Positions 48,501 through 56,100 of a DNA stretch of 64,000 bases are shown piece after piece. The notes beneath the pieces are model-generated. The model was not told where the DNA came from. It did no database searches and saw only the letters and a program-made list of their open reading frames with translations. The translations under genes and the position numbers were made by a program. This DNA comes from Heliocidaris tuberculata (lineage: Eukaryota > Echinodermata > Echinoidea > Camarodonta > Echinometridae): contig CM046842.1 in NCBI GenBank assembly GCA_025618425.1, forward strand, positions 27,925,668-27,989,667. The letters are read 5' to 3'. The stretch's first letter is position 1, and each line of letters starts with the position of its first letter.

Positions 48501-50856
48501 TGGTGGGGAAAGATGGAATATATCACCCCCAATATTTATCGAGGATGATGACCTGTGTCATCATCACCCAAATATACATGATGAAATGACAATCATAACA
48601 TGTAGACTGAGCTGTGCTTTGATGAGTAGATAATCTTTAATTATTATCTCTAAGCAACAAGGGATTGCAGCATCTAATTATTGATCAACATGAATAGACC
48701 ATCAGCTGCAGAGTAAATGCCAGTTAAAAACCTCGGTGAGATCCACCGAGTCATTATGGGGGCGGATTCAATGTGATGGCTAGTCTGAAGCACACAATCC
48801 TATCACTTTAGGGATGTACTACACTATCTATCCATATAACAAATCATTGACGTAACAGTTAGAGATTAACACTTTCATTAAAACAACATAATTCCTACTG
48901 AATTATCAAACATGTCAAATGTAACCACTAATTCTCGGCAAGACAACTTTATCAAGAAATAATCTATCAAAATGAGTCATGACAAATTCCCTACATCATT
49001 ATGCTAATTTTCCTGCCTGAAGCCCAACCAGTACGTTGTAATCTCTATTGATTTGCACGTTGTAACCGATGTGCTGTCACTTATAAAATATTTAGCTCTG
49101 GTTCGTTAGTGTATCAACCACTATTTTTCAAGAGTGGTGCCTGTAGTTTTGTTCACAACAAAGAAATGACACTGACAAGAAATTCTAAGCGGCTTGCTGA
49201 ATTGCCTTGCGTTACTCGTTGCTCACGAGTAAAATAATTCAGTCTGCATACGATATTGAGAGGAACACAGGCTCACTCTGGCAGTGAGTAAGACGGCTGA
49301 TGAAGGAATTTCGGCATGTTCATTCAAAAGGGAGTGCTTTACACTCCATTTTGAGTGAAAGTTCCTTCACTCTTAATGTAGAGTGGCAAATTCACTCCTT
49401 TACATTTAGAGAGTACCGAAGTGCTGACATGATTTAGCATTTTTCTCAATATTTACCAATGGCTGAACGCAACGTGCCATATAAAAGTCATATAACTCAG
49501 CATCCACATATCCACCATTGTATCGGGATTATGATATCAGCATTTCGGTATAAATAAATAGAACATTTTCAATATGCAGAAAAAGGCCATCTTCGAGTAC
49601 CCACAACGACGGGCCACCACACCACCACAACGAGCTACTGCATCCCAGAAGTAAGAACACAGTCACACACACCCATACACACAAGCGCACGTTGGTGCTA
49701 CATCAGGCAAGCTATTATTTCTATAGGATCCAGCAAAAACCAATATCTACTGAGGTATAACAATGCAATCATAATAGACTGTAGGGATGATACGAAAATA
49801 TGAACCACATTGTGGAGCGCCAGGTGTGTCAAATCTGACAGACATGCATGTGTGCTATACAAGAACCCACTATTATTAATATTATTTCATTGCGGAATTA
49901 TGAACCTTATTTCATTTTCGGATTTATGAACCCTATTTCTTTTTGGGAATTATAAACCATTTTTTTTCAATTTCGGAAATAAGAACTTTCGGAATTATGA
50001 ACCCTTTTTCATTTTCGGAAATACGAACCTTATTTTCAGAATTACGTACCTTCGGAAATATGAACCCTTTTTCATTTTCCTAATTATGAACCTTCGTATG
50101 AACGAACCTTCGGAATGTTCGGAATTATGAATCCTTTATGATTTTCGGAATTATGAACCCTATTTCATTTTCGGAAATACGAACCTTCGGAAGTATGAAT
50201 CCCTTTTCGGAAATACGAACCTTCGGAATTATGAACCTTTTTATTCATTTTCAGAATTACGAACCTTCTGAATCATGGACCTTTTTTCATTTTCGGAATA
50301 TACGAACCTTGAAAAATTTGAACCCGGCTATTTCATTTTCAGAACTACGAAACTTCGGAAATACTAACCATCAAAAAAACGACATGTAACCGGAAAAACA
50401 GCCATGGTGAAAACTACTGAGAGAAAAACATGCAGGCTATAAAGCGGGATTCGAAAATACTAGAGATATGATATGCAGAACATCATGAAGTAAATGGGAG
50501 ACGAAGGAGGAATGCCATGCGATAGACATACATATATATATATATATATATACACACACATAATGAGGTTGAAGATTAATTTTGTCAATTTGTCGGTCAA
50601 TTGAATCTGGTGTCGCCTAAACCACTGGCCCGTCTCCGTGGTCAAGTCATTGACCCGGTTTCGATTCCCGGCGGAGACATTTTTTCAACCTTTGCAAAAA
50701 TTTCAAAAAGGGAGGACAGCTCTGGGGAACTTTGATTTAAGCTACGCAACCATTATTCTATCATTTTAAAATGAATGCTTACCGTGCCTGTGTCTCTGTA
50801 AATTATGTGAAGAGACTTGGCGACAGTATCCTTTGTGTAGAAATCTTCAATATTCT
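29916..50856 (-). CDS. Membrane-anchored caspase, copy B (exons 3-14, complete 3' end)
   Basis: Exons at 50783-50856, 46199-46385, 44275-44448, 43487-43657, 42576-42673, 40134-40182, 36596-36687, 35538-35708, 32092-32308, 31437-31634, 30816-30925 and 29916-30038, all phase compatible, ending in TAA. Numbering follows copy A; exons 1 and 2 are not found and probably lie right of the window, beyond the virus-like element. The product has the same order as copy A and shows the whole caspase domain: p20 with SHGD and QACRG, an Asp-containing interdomain linker (candidate self-cleavage after VQSD or VESD), and p10 with GYFSLRS...GSFFIQALC. The substrate-pocket Arg of p10 is kept, but the usual Trp of the YYSWR motif is Leu. 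It looks catalytically competent. The reconstruction is inferred from sequence alone, without transcripts. Confidence 0.85.
30816..30925 (-). CDS. Copy B exon 13: caspase p10 core
   Basis: A 110-bp exon (phase 1 to 0), acceptor TGGCAG, donor GTAAAC. It encodes GYFSLRSRKNGSFFIQALC then EEFLKRAHEESLDTIMNM, the p10 core of caspases (GYxSxR...GSxFIQxLC). Reading through the donor instead gives an Asn-rich tail; splicing to exon 14 restores a normal p10 end. Confidence 0.92.
31437..31634 (-). CDS. Copy B exon 12: caspase p20-p10 linker
   Basis: A 198-bp phase 1-1 exon, acceptor GACACAG, donor GTCAGT. It encodes an interdomain linker with candidate caspase cleavage sites (SIVQSD before G, LVESD before S), then AEADIAHYYIAQSTTHG. 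That corresponds to the ADFL-AYSTxPG strand at the start of p10. It completes the gap between exons 11 and 13 in frame. Confidence 0.85.
32092..32308 (-). CDS. Copy B exon 11: caspase p20 with catalytic His and Cys
   Basis: A 217-bp exon (phase 0 to 1), acceptor TGGTAG, donor GTAAGC. It encodes AIRESLEDLRGRIKPSHPSV, then LMIMSHGDEKGILG with the catalytic His, a DIFTGQRCPALIGKPKIIF segment and QACRG with the catalytic Cys. Length and spacing agree with caspases of the effector type. Confidence 0.95.
33431..34033. mobile_element. Foldback element specific to copy B (intron 10)
   Basis: Arms 33431-33640 and 33836-34033 are inverted copies: CTGGGTGTGTTCATGGGAGT versus its inverse, both with GAGAGAGG/CCTCTCTC runs and GACAATT. 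Copy A runs directly from ATTGAAACT to other intron sequence here, so this is an insertion. Confidence 0.75.
34647..35385. repeat. Tandem satellite with 147-bp period
   Basis: About five head-to-tail units; the phrase TCAATTTTGAATAAATTTGC recurs at 34794, 34941, 35088 and 35235, exactly 147 bp apart. Units are nearly identical, so the array is young. It lies in intron 10 of copy B and is absent from copy A. Confidence 0.9.
35396..35470. repeat. (GGAC)n-(AC)n-(GC)n microsatellite
   Basis: Compound simple repeat directly right of the 147-bp array: GGAC units, then AC and GC dinucleotides. Confidence 0.95.
35538..35708 (-). CDS. Copy B exon 10: caspase p20, first part
   Basis: A 171-bp phase 0-0 exon, 57 residues from TYHMGVRDKGFVYILNNTKF to CENLAAK. 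It contains the first p20 strands and the ERKGSEID segment with the Arg expected to bind the substrate Asp. It is 96.5 percent identical in DNA to copy A. Confidence 0.92.
36596..36687 (-). CDS. Copy B exon 9: linker leading into caspase domain
   Basis: A 92-bp exon (phase 1 to 0), acceptor ATATCAG, donor GTATCC. It encodes YEDVEPDRNGSYLHRS through ADQLDQEK, with one Glu-to-Gln change from copy A. It has no Met, so it is not an alternative start for a soluble caspase. Confidence 0.7.
36752..36964. mobile_element. 213-bp MITE carrying telomere-like repeats
   Basis: Flanked by a perfect 9-bp duplication GAAACATAA (36743-36751 and 36965-36973), present once in copy A near 2600. Inverted ends contain TTGCTCCTGCGACA and TGTCGCAGGAGCA. 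The centre holds AACCTAACCCTAACCCTAAT, a telomere-type hexamer run. Confidence 0.85.
37841..39916 (-). mobile_element. 5'-truncated non-LTR retrotransposon in copy B intron 8
   Basis: The 3' end has the tandem tail TTGAATTGAATTGAAATT at 37841-37860 (minus strand). The 5' end stops near 39916, inside the region between endonuclease and reverse transcriptase. Copy A shows the uninterrupted site (ATCATCTAAATGATATGAA near 3481-3500), which defines both borders. Same orientation as the host gene. Confidence 0.85.
38295..39920 (-). CDS. Reverse transcriptase of the non-LTR retrotransposon (N-terminally truncated)
   Basis: An open frame of about 540 residues inside the element. RT motifs in order: IFKTGDK...NYRPISVLS, FIDLSKAFDTINH, GVPQGSLLGPLLF and the catalytic YADDT, then thumb and a C-terminal domain ending LPKHRTLLFQ...YSGPKLWNVIP. 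This order is typical of Jockey/CR1-group non-LTR elements. The frame is undamaged, but the endonuclease and any first ORF are missing. The first 13 or so residues of the open frame belong to the flanking intron. Copying its own RNA is its known role; as truncated it cannot move by itself. Confidence 0.9.
   Translation of the reverse strand, partial: YPTLANKIPQCNTDFRTYMNIPPDDSLFLYPTDENEISNIVSSFENNKSAGLDEFSPRVIKSAIQYISKPLCHIFNLSLNKGIFPDQLKIARVTPIFKTGDKRQLTNYRPISVLSVFSKILERIVYTRTYDFLVKHDIIYKNQFGFRQKFSTAMALSKLTNDIIDSFEKNQYSIRIFIDLSKAFDTINHSILLNKLYMYGIRGIAYDWFASYLRNRVQCTKIDSVFSNMSNITCGVPQGSLLGPLLFILYINDIFKSTATFTFVLYADDTNILCSGSNLTSLCSNVNQQLSLVCEWFKANKLSVNLKKSNYMIFHNNKNIDLDSISIYLDNVLLSRVENTKFLGVHIDSSMSWKKHILETENKVSKNIGIISRLRHILPNNILRMLYNSLILPYLSYCNLAWGNSTTSKLQKLITLQKKIIRITTGTAPRSHVDHLFKQFNILKFTDINKHQQSIFMYRCTNNLFPEEFCNLFQLNSTIHKYETRHANHIHLPKHRTLLFQHNIRYSGPKLWNVIPDTIKYSASLASFSRRMKKYFTSSYK
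40134..40182 (-). CDS. Copy B exon 8: short acidic cytosolic linker
   Basis: A 49-bp exon, acceptor ATCTTAG, donor GTAAGT, encoding VGFLTIDSTDELEFDE. It joins the transmembrane exon (phase 0) to exon 9 (phase 1). A decayed second copy of the exon follows upstream near 40,240-40,275 and is interrupted by a long-TIR element. Confidence 0.7.
40278..42190. mobile_element. 1.9-kb DNA transposon with long TIRs (copy B intron 7)
   Basis: The left end GGCGCTGTCACATACTGACG...GATTTAGCCAGCGTATGCCGACGTAT is matched inversely at 42100-42190. Further inward, 40390-40660 is matched inversely by about 41640-42000 (AACGTTTCGG, GTTACTCATA, TCTCCGACG). No transposase frame. It interrupts the decayed exon 8 repeat and is absent from copy A. 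Confidence 0.8.
42262..42318. repeat. (AT)n microsatellite
   Basis: AT dinucleotides in copy B intron 7, next to an AGT tract at 42330-42415. Confidence 0.9.
42503..42546. repeat. (AT)n microsatellite
   Basis: AT dinucleotides just downstream of copy B exon 7; not present at the matching place in copy A. Confidence 0.9.
42576..42673 (-). CDS. Copy B exon 7: transmembrane helix
   Basis: A 98-bp exon with the same splice sites and phase as copy A. It encodes SRKFK, then FCGFLALGIFLIIPLAYLA and RRKLKKRN, so the helix and basic stop-transfer sequence are preserved with conservative changes. Confidence 0.8.
43487..43657 (-). CDS. Copy B exon 6: mucin-like Thr/Ser stalk
   Basis: Exon with acceptor CATTAG and a first donor GTAAGC giving 171 bp, as in copy A. 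A second donor (GTAAGT, exon end 43403) lies exactly 84 bp further on in the next repeat unit and also keeps the frame, adding 28 Thr/Ser-rich residues. Stalk length could therefore vary by splicing. Confidence 0.65.
43938..44095. mobile_element. 158-bp MITE specific to copy B (intron 5)
   Basis: Starts AGGGGCCCGTTGCACAGAAC and ends with the inverse TTTTGTGCAAGGGGCCCCT; inner inverted TTGCGTTT/AAACGCAA motifs. Copy A continues through this point without it. Confidence 0.85.
44275..44448 (-). CDS. Copy B exon 5: eight-cysteine extracellular module
   Basis: A 174-bp phase 1-1 exon, one codon longer than in copy A, acceptor TCATAG, donor GTAAGT. All eight cysteines are kept (AKPCLLQYGYP ... CASGKTIDC ... 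STCC), while residues between them vary. Confidence 0.75.
44798..45394. mobile_element. AAAGCCCGG-family MITE split by a nested TTAA element
   Basis: The outer MITE (44798-44930 and 45346-45394) matches 10927-11134. It is interrupted by 44934-45341, which is flanked by TTAA on both sides and has ends CCCTTTCGAGACA and TGTCCCGAAAGGG. A TTAA target is characteristic of piggyBac-type transposition. Confidence 0.75.
45395..46198. other. Copy B intron 4, nothing recognised
   Basis: Contains a GAGA-rich stretch near 45610-45680. No exon or RNA seen. Confidence 0.5.
46199..46385 (-). CDS. Copy B exon 4: membrane-distal domain, second part
   Basis: A 187-bp exon (phase 0 to 1), acceptor GTCAG, donor GTAAGG, 62 residues from FSYIIHSRLFKV to TSIGLMD. 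Both ends are strongly conserved with copy A and the middle is heavily substituted, yet the frame stays open, as expected for a protein under diversification and not for a pseudogene. Confidence 0.75.
46916..49424. mobile_element. 2.5-kb non-autonomous element with ACTCTCTAAA ends
   Basis: The left end ACTCTCTAAAAGTAAGAGAGTG and the right end, inverted, ACTCTCTAAATGTAAAGGAGTG are each followed by further inverted ACTC-rich motifs (46940-47090 versus 49325-49400). The interior holds another MITE and a palindromic CACTC segment but no transposase. Confidence 0.65.
47530..47725. mobile_element. MITE, GGGCCCGAATTCACAAAGG family, copy 1
   Basis: About 196 bp with ends GGCCCGAATTCACAAAGGAGG and the inverse, plus inner GGTTTAAACC palindromes. 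It is nested in the 46.9-49.4 kb element. A second copy, in opposite orientation, is at 51851-52061. Confidence 0.85.
49880..50390. repeat. Minisatellite of GGAATTATGAACC-TTTCATTTTC units
   Basis: Degenerate units of about 25-30 bp repeated across 500 bp in copy B intron 3. Same family as 280-630 and 32500-32880. The reading frame across it is repeat-derived. Confidence 0.8.
50632..50678 (+). other. tRNA-like stem structure lacking an anticodon arm
   Basis: A 47-nt segment with a perfect 7-bp acceptor-like stem (GTCTCCG and CGGAGAC), a 4-bp D-arm-like stem and a B-box-like GGTTTCGATTCCC, with no space for an anticodon arm. Most likely a tRNA-derived repeat fragment. Confidence 0.35.
50783..50856 (-). 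CDS. Copy B exon 3: membrane-distal domain, first part
   Basis: A 74-bp exon (phase 1 to 0), acceptor CATGCAG, donor GTAAGC, encoding ENIEDFYTKDTVAKS and ending YRDTGT. It is one codon shorter than the copy A exon and clearly homologous to it. It is the most upstream copy B exon visible. Confidence 0.7.
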
Positions 50857-51291
50857 CTGCATGTGGAATAAAAACAAAGTATTTATTTTCAACTTTACAA
50901 AGAGCTTCAAGGTATCAGCAATGTCTGTAATCCGACATTTCCGGCGACATAATAAGTATGATAACTTGCATTATCATAAGTAAATCTTAATCCTGGGGCA
51001 AGACCTGACTAGCACTTGTGCTTTTTTCTGGTTCCATATTACATGTACCATACGTGTTATTGTTTTTACCATGATCTACTTATGTTTTCTGATTGCTGTA
51101 AATATTGTAAATATTACAATGCATCGTATCTTGTTATGGGTAAATGAATATAATCATATCATAACGATCTTTATATCGTCGATGGGGTGATAAAACATCT
51201 AAACTTATTTTTTGCGATTTTTTACTTCATAATTTTGTAGCTATACTTATCAATTTGTCATGTTAAACCCATGTAACATGTGTAACATATC

Positions 51292-51714
51292 TTAAGCCCA
51301 CCGCACACCTATACGATCGGTCTACGATCCGATTTTGGAAATAAATTGCTAAAGCATTAAATATAGGCATTTTAACAGCGAAAGCTAACAGACTCAGGTT
51401 CTGAAACATAATACGAATACTCAACATAGGAATTTGGTGCGTTGTCAGCCTTATATCCGGAATACGGGCCAAATCAGTTTCAAATCGTAGACAATCGCAG
51501 GATTGCTCTGACGTCACTACGATTCGGAGCCGATTTGGCCTTTCCTCCGACTAGAAGGCTCGTTATAGGCCGTAATTTCGATTTTACTATCTATGTAACT
51601 TTTCATAACCTCAGTCAAACATATTTTATGTGTTAAACTGTTTATACTAATGCTATAAAAATTTTCTTTCAAAATCTGATCGTAGACCGATCGTATAGTG
51701 TGCGGTGGGCTTAA
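51292..51714. mobile_element. MITE with TTAAGCCCACCGCACAC ends
   Basis: Perfect-looking TIRs of about 38 bp: TTAAGCCCACCGCACACC/TATACGATCGG and the inverse at 51675-51714. TTAA at both borders. The short frames inside it are TIR shadows. Confidence 0.85.
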
Positions 51715-51850
51715 AACAAATAATGCCACAAGAGATCTGTATATGGAAGGTCGTTAATGCACTTCCTACGTAAATCGTGAGCAATTTTGAGTTACGAGGT
51801 TTTATCACCCCACTGACGATATGCTGCGTGATTTATTTAGTCAAAGATAT

Positions 51851-52061
51851 GGGCCCGAATTCACAAAGGAGGTTTAAACCATGGCTAAGGTTTAAACCTC
51901 CGTAAGCGTAATAAAATAAGCGTAAATAAGCGCACATTGTCCATGCGCGCGCTCAAAGATAATATATGATTGGATCGGATTCAGTGCGCACGTACGCTTA
52001 AAAAACCCAGGAGGGGGTTTAAACCATGGTTTAAACCAAAACTCCTTTGTGAATTCGGGCC
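51851..52061. mobile_element. MITE, GGGCCCGAATTCACAAAGG family, copy 2
   Basis: About 211 bp with TIRs GGGCCCGAATTCACAAAGGA and inverse, and GGTTTAAACCATGG inside both arms. Homologous to 47530-47725 in opposite orientation. Confidence 0.85.
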
Positions 52062-53124
52062 ATGGGGTTTAGGTTGGCTATACAATTAATGTTGTGTTGG
52101 GTCCAGCTTGATTTCTGAGCAATGTCGCCGGGTCGCTCGTCTTCCAACCGAAATGTCTCGTTTGAAGCGCGGGTAGTAAATGAATGAAAGCGCAAACGAA
52201 ATGAACGATAGATCGTACTACCCAAATCGCTCCTCTATGTAATGTTTGTGTTGAAAATGCATGGGATGATCGTGCATCGTGTTTGTAGGTCCCAGCTAAA
52301 CGATGCTGATGAACCTCCCTCAACGAATTTGATGGCTCTTTGGGATCCGTCGGCGAGTGGTTTCCCTAATACAAACCTCAACGATAATGTTTGAAGAGCC
52401 AATCTTTCCACTCCTGTTAAGTTCAGAAGACTGCGAGCAGCTAGTAGAGGCCCTGTAGAAAGGATTGGGGATTAAGGGGGATTAATTAGTTAATACGTTA
52501 ATCCTTCCGGTAAAACAACAGGAAGTATTAATTACTTAATCTATCCGGAAACGGAAGTCCATAAACCTGGGGGGAATCCATCCGGAGGATGAATTATGCG
52601 GGTATGGGGGACATGAACCCTGTAGGTCCAGTATGGATGGTAAGACTTTATACAATGTCTGTATACTTATACAAGACCAATGATGAGTACAACACTGGGA
52701 TGGTGCAGATAGAGGAGTGTGTACTAGGGAATGAAGAAGAGAGGGATACAAGGGAAGATGGAATATGCCACACGATGTACCAGTAGAACTATGAACCAAG
52801 TTTAGTTTGGGACCACTCCCATTGTCTATGGAAAAAGATATAACAATAGGTGAGTTAAACACTGTCAGGACCAGAGGAAATGGGGCCCGAGAAATGGGGG
52901 TATGTCTCATGGCATGGCCATTGTTTTTGTAGAGGAGGAAGTAAGAAAAGATGCAGGTTATTGAAACTATCAAGACAAGAGTGCAGGTCAGATCTGATTG
53001 GTCAGATCAAGACATGTGACAATGTACATGACCATCTTCATGACCATGTCCCGTTTGACCAAACATGATATCCATCACTTGACCTATGTCTCTCATTGTG
53101 AGCACATAACGTTTAACTTTTACG

Positions 53125-56100
53125 ATGATTCCAACATTGGAGTTAATGAGAAGGCTAGAGGCCTGTTCATGCCTGGCTGAAGTTTCGAACCTTCGTGATG
53201 AGCTTTATGATGAACTGGAGCCAGAACAACATGCCTTGATTTTTGCGAGGACAACTTATTTTTTAAACCTATGTGAGGAAAACAATGACCAGATAAATTC
53301 AGCCCATGATGAACATGATGAAGGTAAGTGATCTTTTTTTAAATATTTTTTTTAAATTTATTTTATTTTTTTTTTAATTATAGAAATTATGATGATGTTG
53401 ACATAATAATGATGATGATGATGATGATGATACAGCATATGCTGTGATTATTTTAATTTAATTTTGTACACTAATGGGTAATTGCTTTAGCAGAATGTTA
53501 GCTAAAGGTTCAGTGATGAGTGTCAATAGATGATTGAGCTACAGTGAAAGGGGGAAATGCCATAATGATGATGATGGTGTTGCTTTTTGTGATGATAGAT
53601 ACACAATATCTTTGTTTTTATTTATGCCTAGATATTACTGATGAACATCTTCTCGCAGTGGATATAACCAGCCTTACCTCTGGTCTTGCAGAGAATCACC
53701 CCACAAATCAGAGATCTGACGTTCCCATTCCGAGAGCAGTGAGCCCAACACAGCAATATTTCGATGATGGTGAGTATACCATGTTTATATCATCTGAATA
53801 ACATTAAAACAAATCTCAATGTACATTATGCATTGGATTATAGTATGTATAAATGTAGCTCATATGCGAAAACTGTATGCTTATTGCAATTTTTTTCCCG
53901 CCGTAGGCATACCCGATGAACATTTGATTGAAGTTGGTTTGAGTAACAGCAACCCAGGCATCACAGCCAGGCCTTCCCCTTGTAACGTGGCACTTTCATC
54001 ACCAACACCGGGACTCTCTCATAGTCGCCCCCAAGCTGGCCCGTCAACAAGCTTCGATAGAGCAGGACCTTCTCTTGCTGGTCCATCTACAAGCGGCAAC
54101 AACAACAACCCAACAGCTGGCCCTTCAACAAGCAGGGATAGAGCCGGACCTTTTTTGGGCCCATCTACAAGCGGCAACAACAACACAACAGCTGGTCCTT
54201 CAACAAGCAGGGATAGAGCCAGACCTTTTTTGGGCCCATCTACAAGTGGCATCCGAGGCGGCCCTTTAGCCAGCCACGTCGGGGGAGCTTCAGCCAAAGC
54301 ATCCAAGAAACGCAAGGCAGAGACACTCCCCACGAGAGACGTCCCTCTTCCAACACACCACGTGACCAAAGTAAGTCAAAAACATGTCAGAAAATTCAAT
54401 GCTAGAGTTACCGATTATAGCATTTCTTTCCAACCTGTGGAGAGAATGAGGCCTTTGCTTGATGTAATGCCCAGGGTCAATGAAATGTTCCAAAATATCA
54501 TTGATGAAATGTTAGTTGGTGTTAGAGATAGGGATTTTGTTAGGTTGGTTTTCAATGCACCTCAGTTGGATAGACCTGTGAGCCTCCCTTTTATCCGAAG
54601 GGATCAGATGAATCATGAGGCATTTGCTGCAAAGTTGGAGGCCACGATTCAATCCCATGAAGACATCACCCTGGATGAGAATGTTGACTTTAATGTTGTA
54701 CACATGGCTATGCCGGAAGGCGGTCGAGGGTCAAAGAAGAAGTTCCTGACCATCAAAGAGCGTCTTTTCAACAAAAAGAGCATTATTCAGATGCGAAATA
54801 AAGACAATATGTGCTGTCCTAGGGCTATTGTGACTGGGATATGCCGCATCGAAAAGCATCCAAATTGGCATTCCATCCGGCAAGGATATAAGGAGCAGCG
54901 AGAATACGCGGTGGACATGTACAGAGCAGCGGGAATTCCAGTCAACACAAAATGCGGCATCGAAGAAATCAAAAAGTTTGAGCAGACGGAACGCATGTCC
55001 AATTATCGCGTGGTCCTTGTCTCCAAGGAACATTTGGATTTCATTATTTACGCGGGTCCAGATGACAGAGAACACAACATCTATTTGTATGTCCATGATG
55101 GGCACTATGACCTCATCACTTCTATGAGTGCTTTCTATGATAAGTGCTATTTCTGTGACACATGTTTCAAGGGATACAACGTCAAAGGGCAGCATGCATG
55201 CATCAATGCCTGTAAGATGTGTCGTAGTGGAGACTGCCCACCTGCTACTGAGAATGATGTATACCAGCGGTGCAAGAAGTGCCATCGCAACTTCAAGAAC
55301 AAGTGGTGCTTTGAGGAACACAGGAAAAACAAGGTATGTGAACGTTACTTTCAGTGTGAACAGTGCCAAACTCTCTGCAGCAGGGTGCTGCTGAAGAAGT
55401 TGAAACGAGAGCATATCTGTGGGCAAACCTGGTGCAAACTTTGCAGAATTTTAGCCAACCCAGGGCATAAATGCCATATCCAGCCAGAAGATTCCTTCGC
55501 AGAGACAGAAAGCTACCCGGAAGATGAAGAGGAAATGGAGGAAGAGGAAAGACAGCAGGATACATTGAAAGAGAAGAAGAAGAAAGTGTCCAAGTTTGTT
55601 TTCTTTGACTTTGAGTGTACGCAAGATACAGGTAGACACATACCCAACTACTGCGTAGCGCAGAAAGCTTGTGATCGCTGTGCTGATCGACCATTTGAAG
55701 AGGACTGCCGCATTTGTGGGGAGGCTGAAGAAAAGCAATATGTTTTCCAAGGACCAAACACTGGTGAAGACTTTTGCAAATGGATCTTTGAATCAGAAGA
55801 TAACCGCGGAGCCATCTTCATCGCACATAACTTTAAGAGCTATGATGGGATATTTATACAGGATTACTTGTACAGTAACTGTATCATCCCTAAGCTCATA
55901 TTGGCTGGTGGGAAGATTATGAGCATGACAGTGCCATTTAATGCAGTACGCTTCATTGATTCATTGAACTTTCTAGCAATGCCGCTCTCTGCACTGCCAG
56001 CCACGTTCGGTGTTGAAGAGCTGAAAAAAGGCTTCTTCCCGCATCTTTTCAACACTGATGCAAACATGGAATACAGGGGGCCAATACCCGATGCCAAATA

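Noticed and set aside
50632..50678. Functional tRNA gene
   Set aside because: No anticodon arm fits between the D-like and T-like arms.
52536..52973. 145-residue minus-strand frame and a 65-residue plus-strand frame near the left end of the virus-like element
   Set aside because: No motif or splice support; the region is more likely terminal repeat and promoter.
54731..55757. Minus-strand open frames of up to 231 residues across the polymerase
   Set aside because: Shadows of the polymerase reading frame, which has all family motifs.
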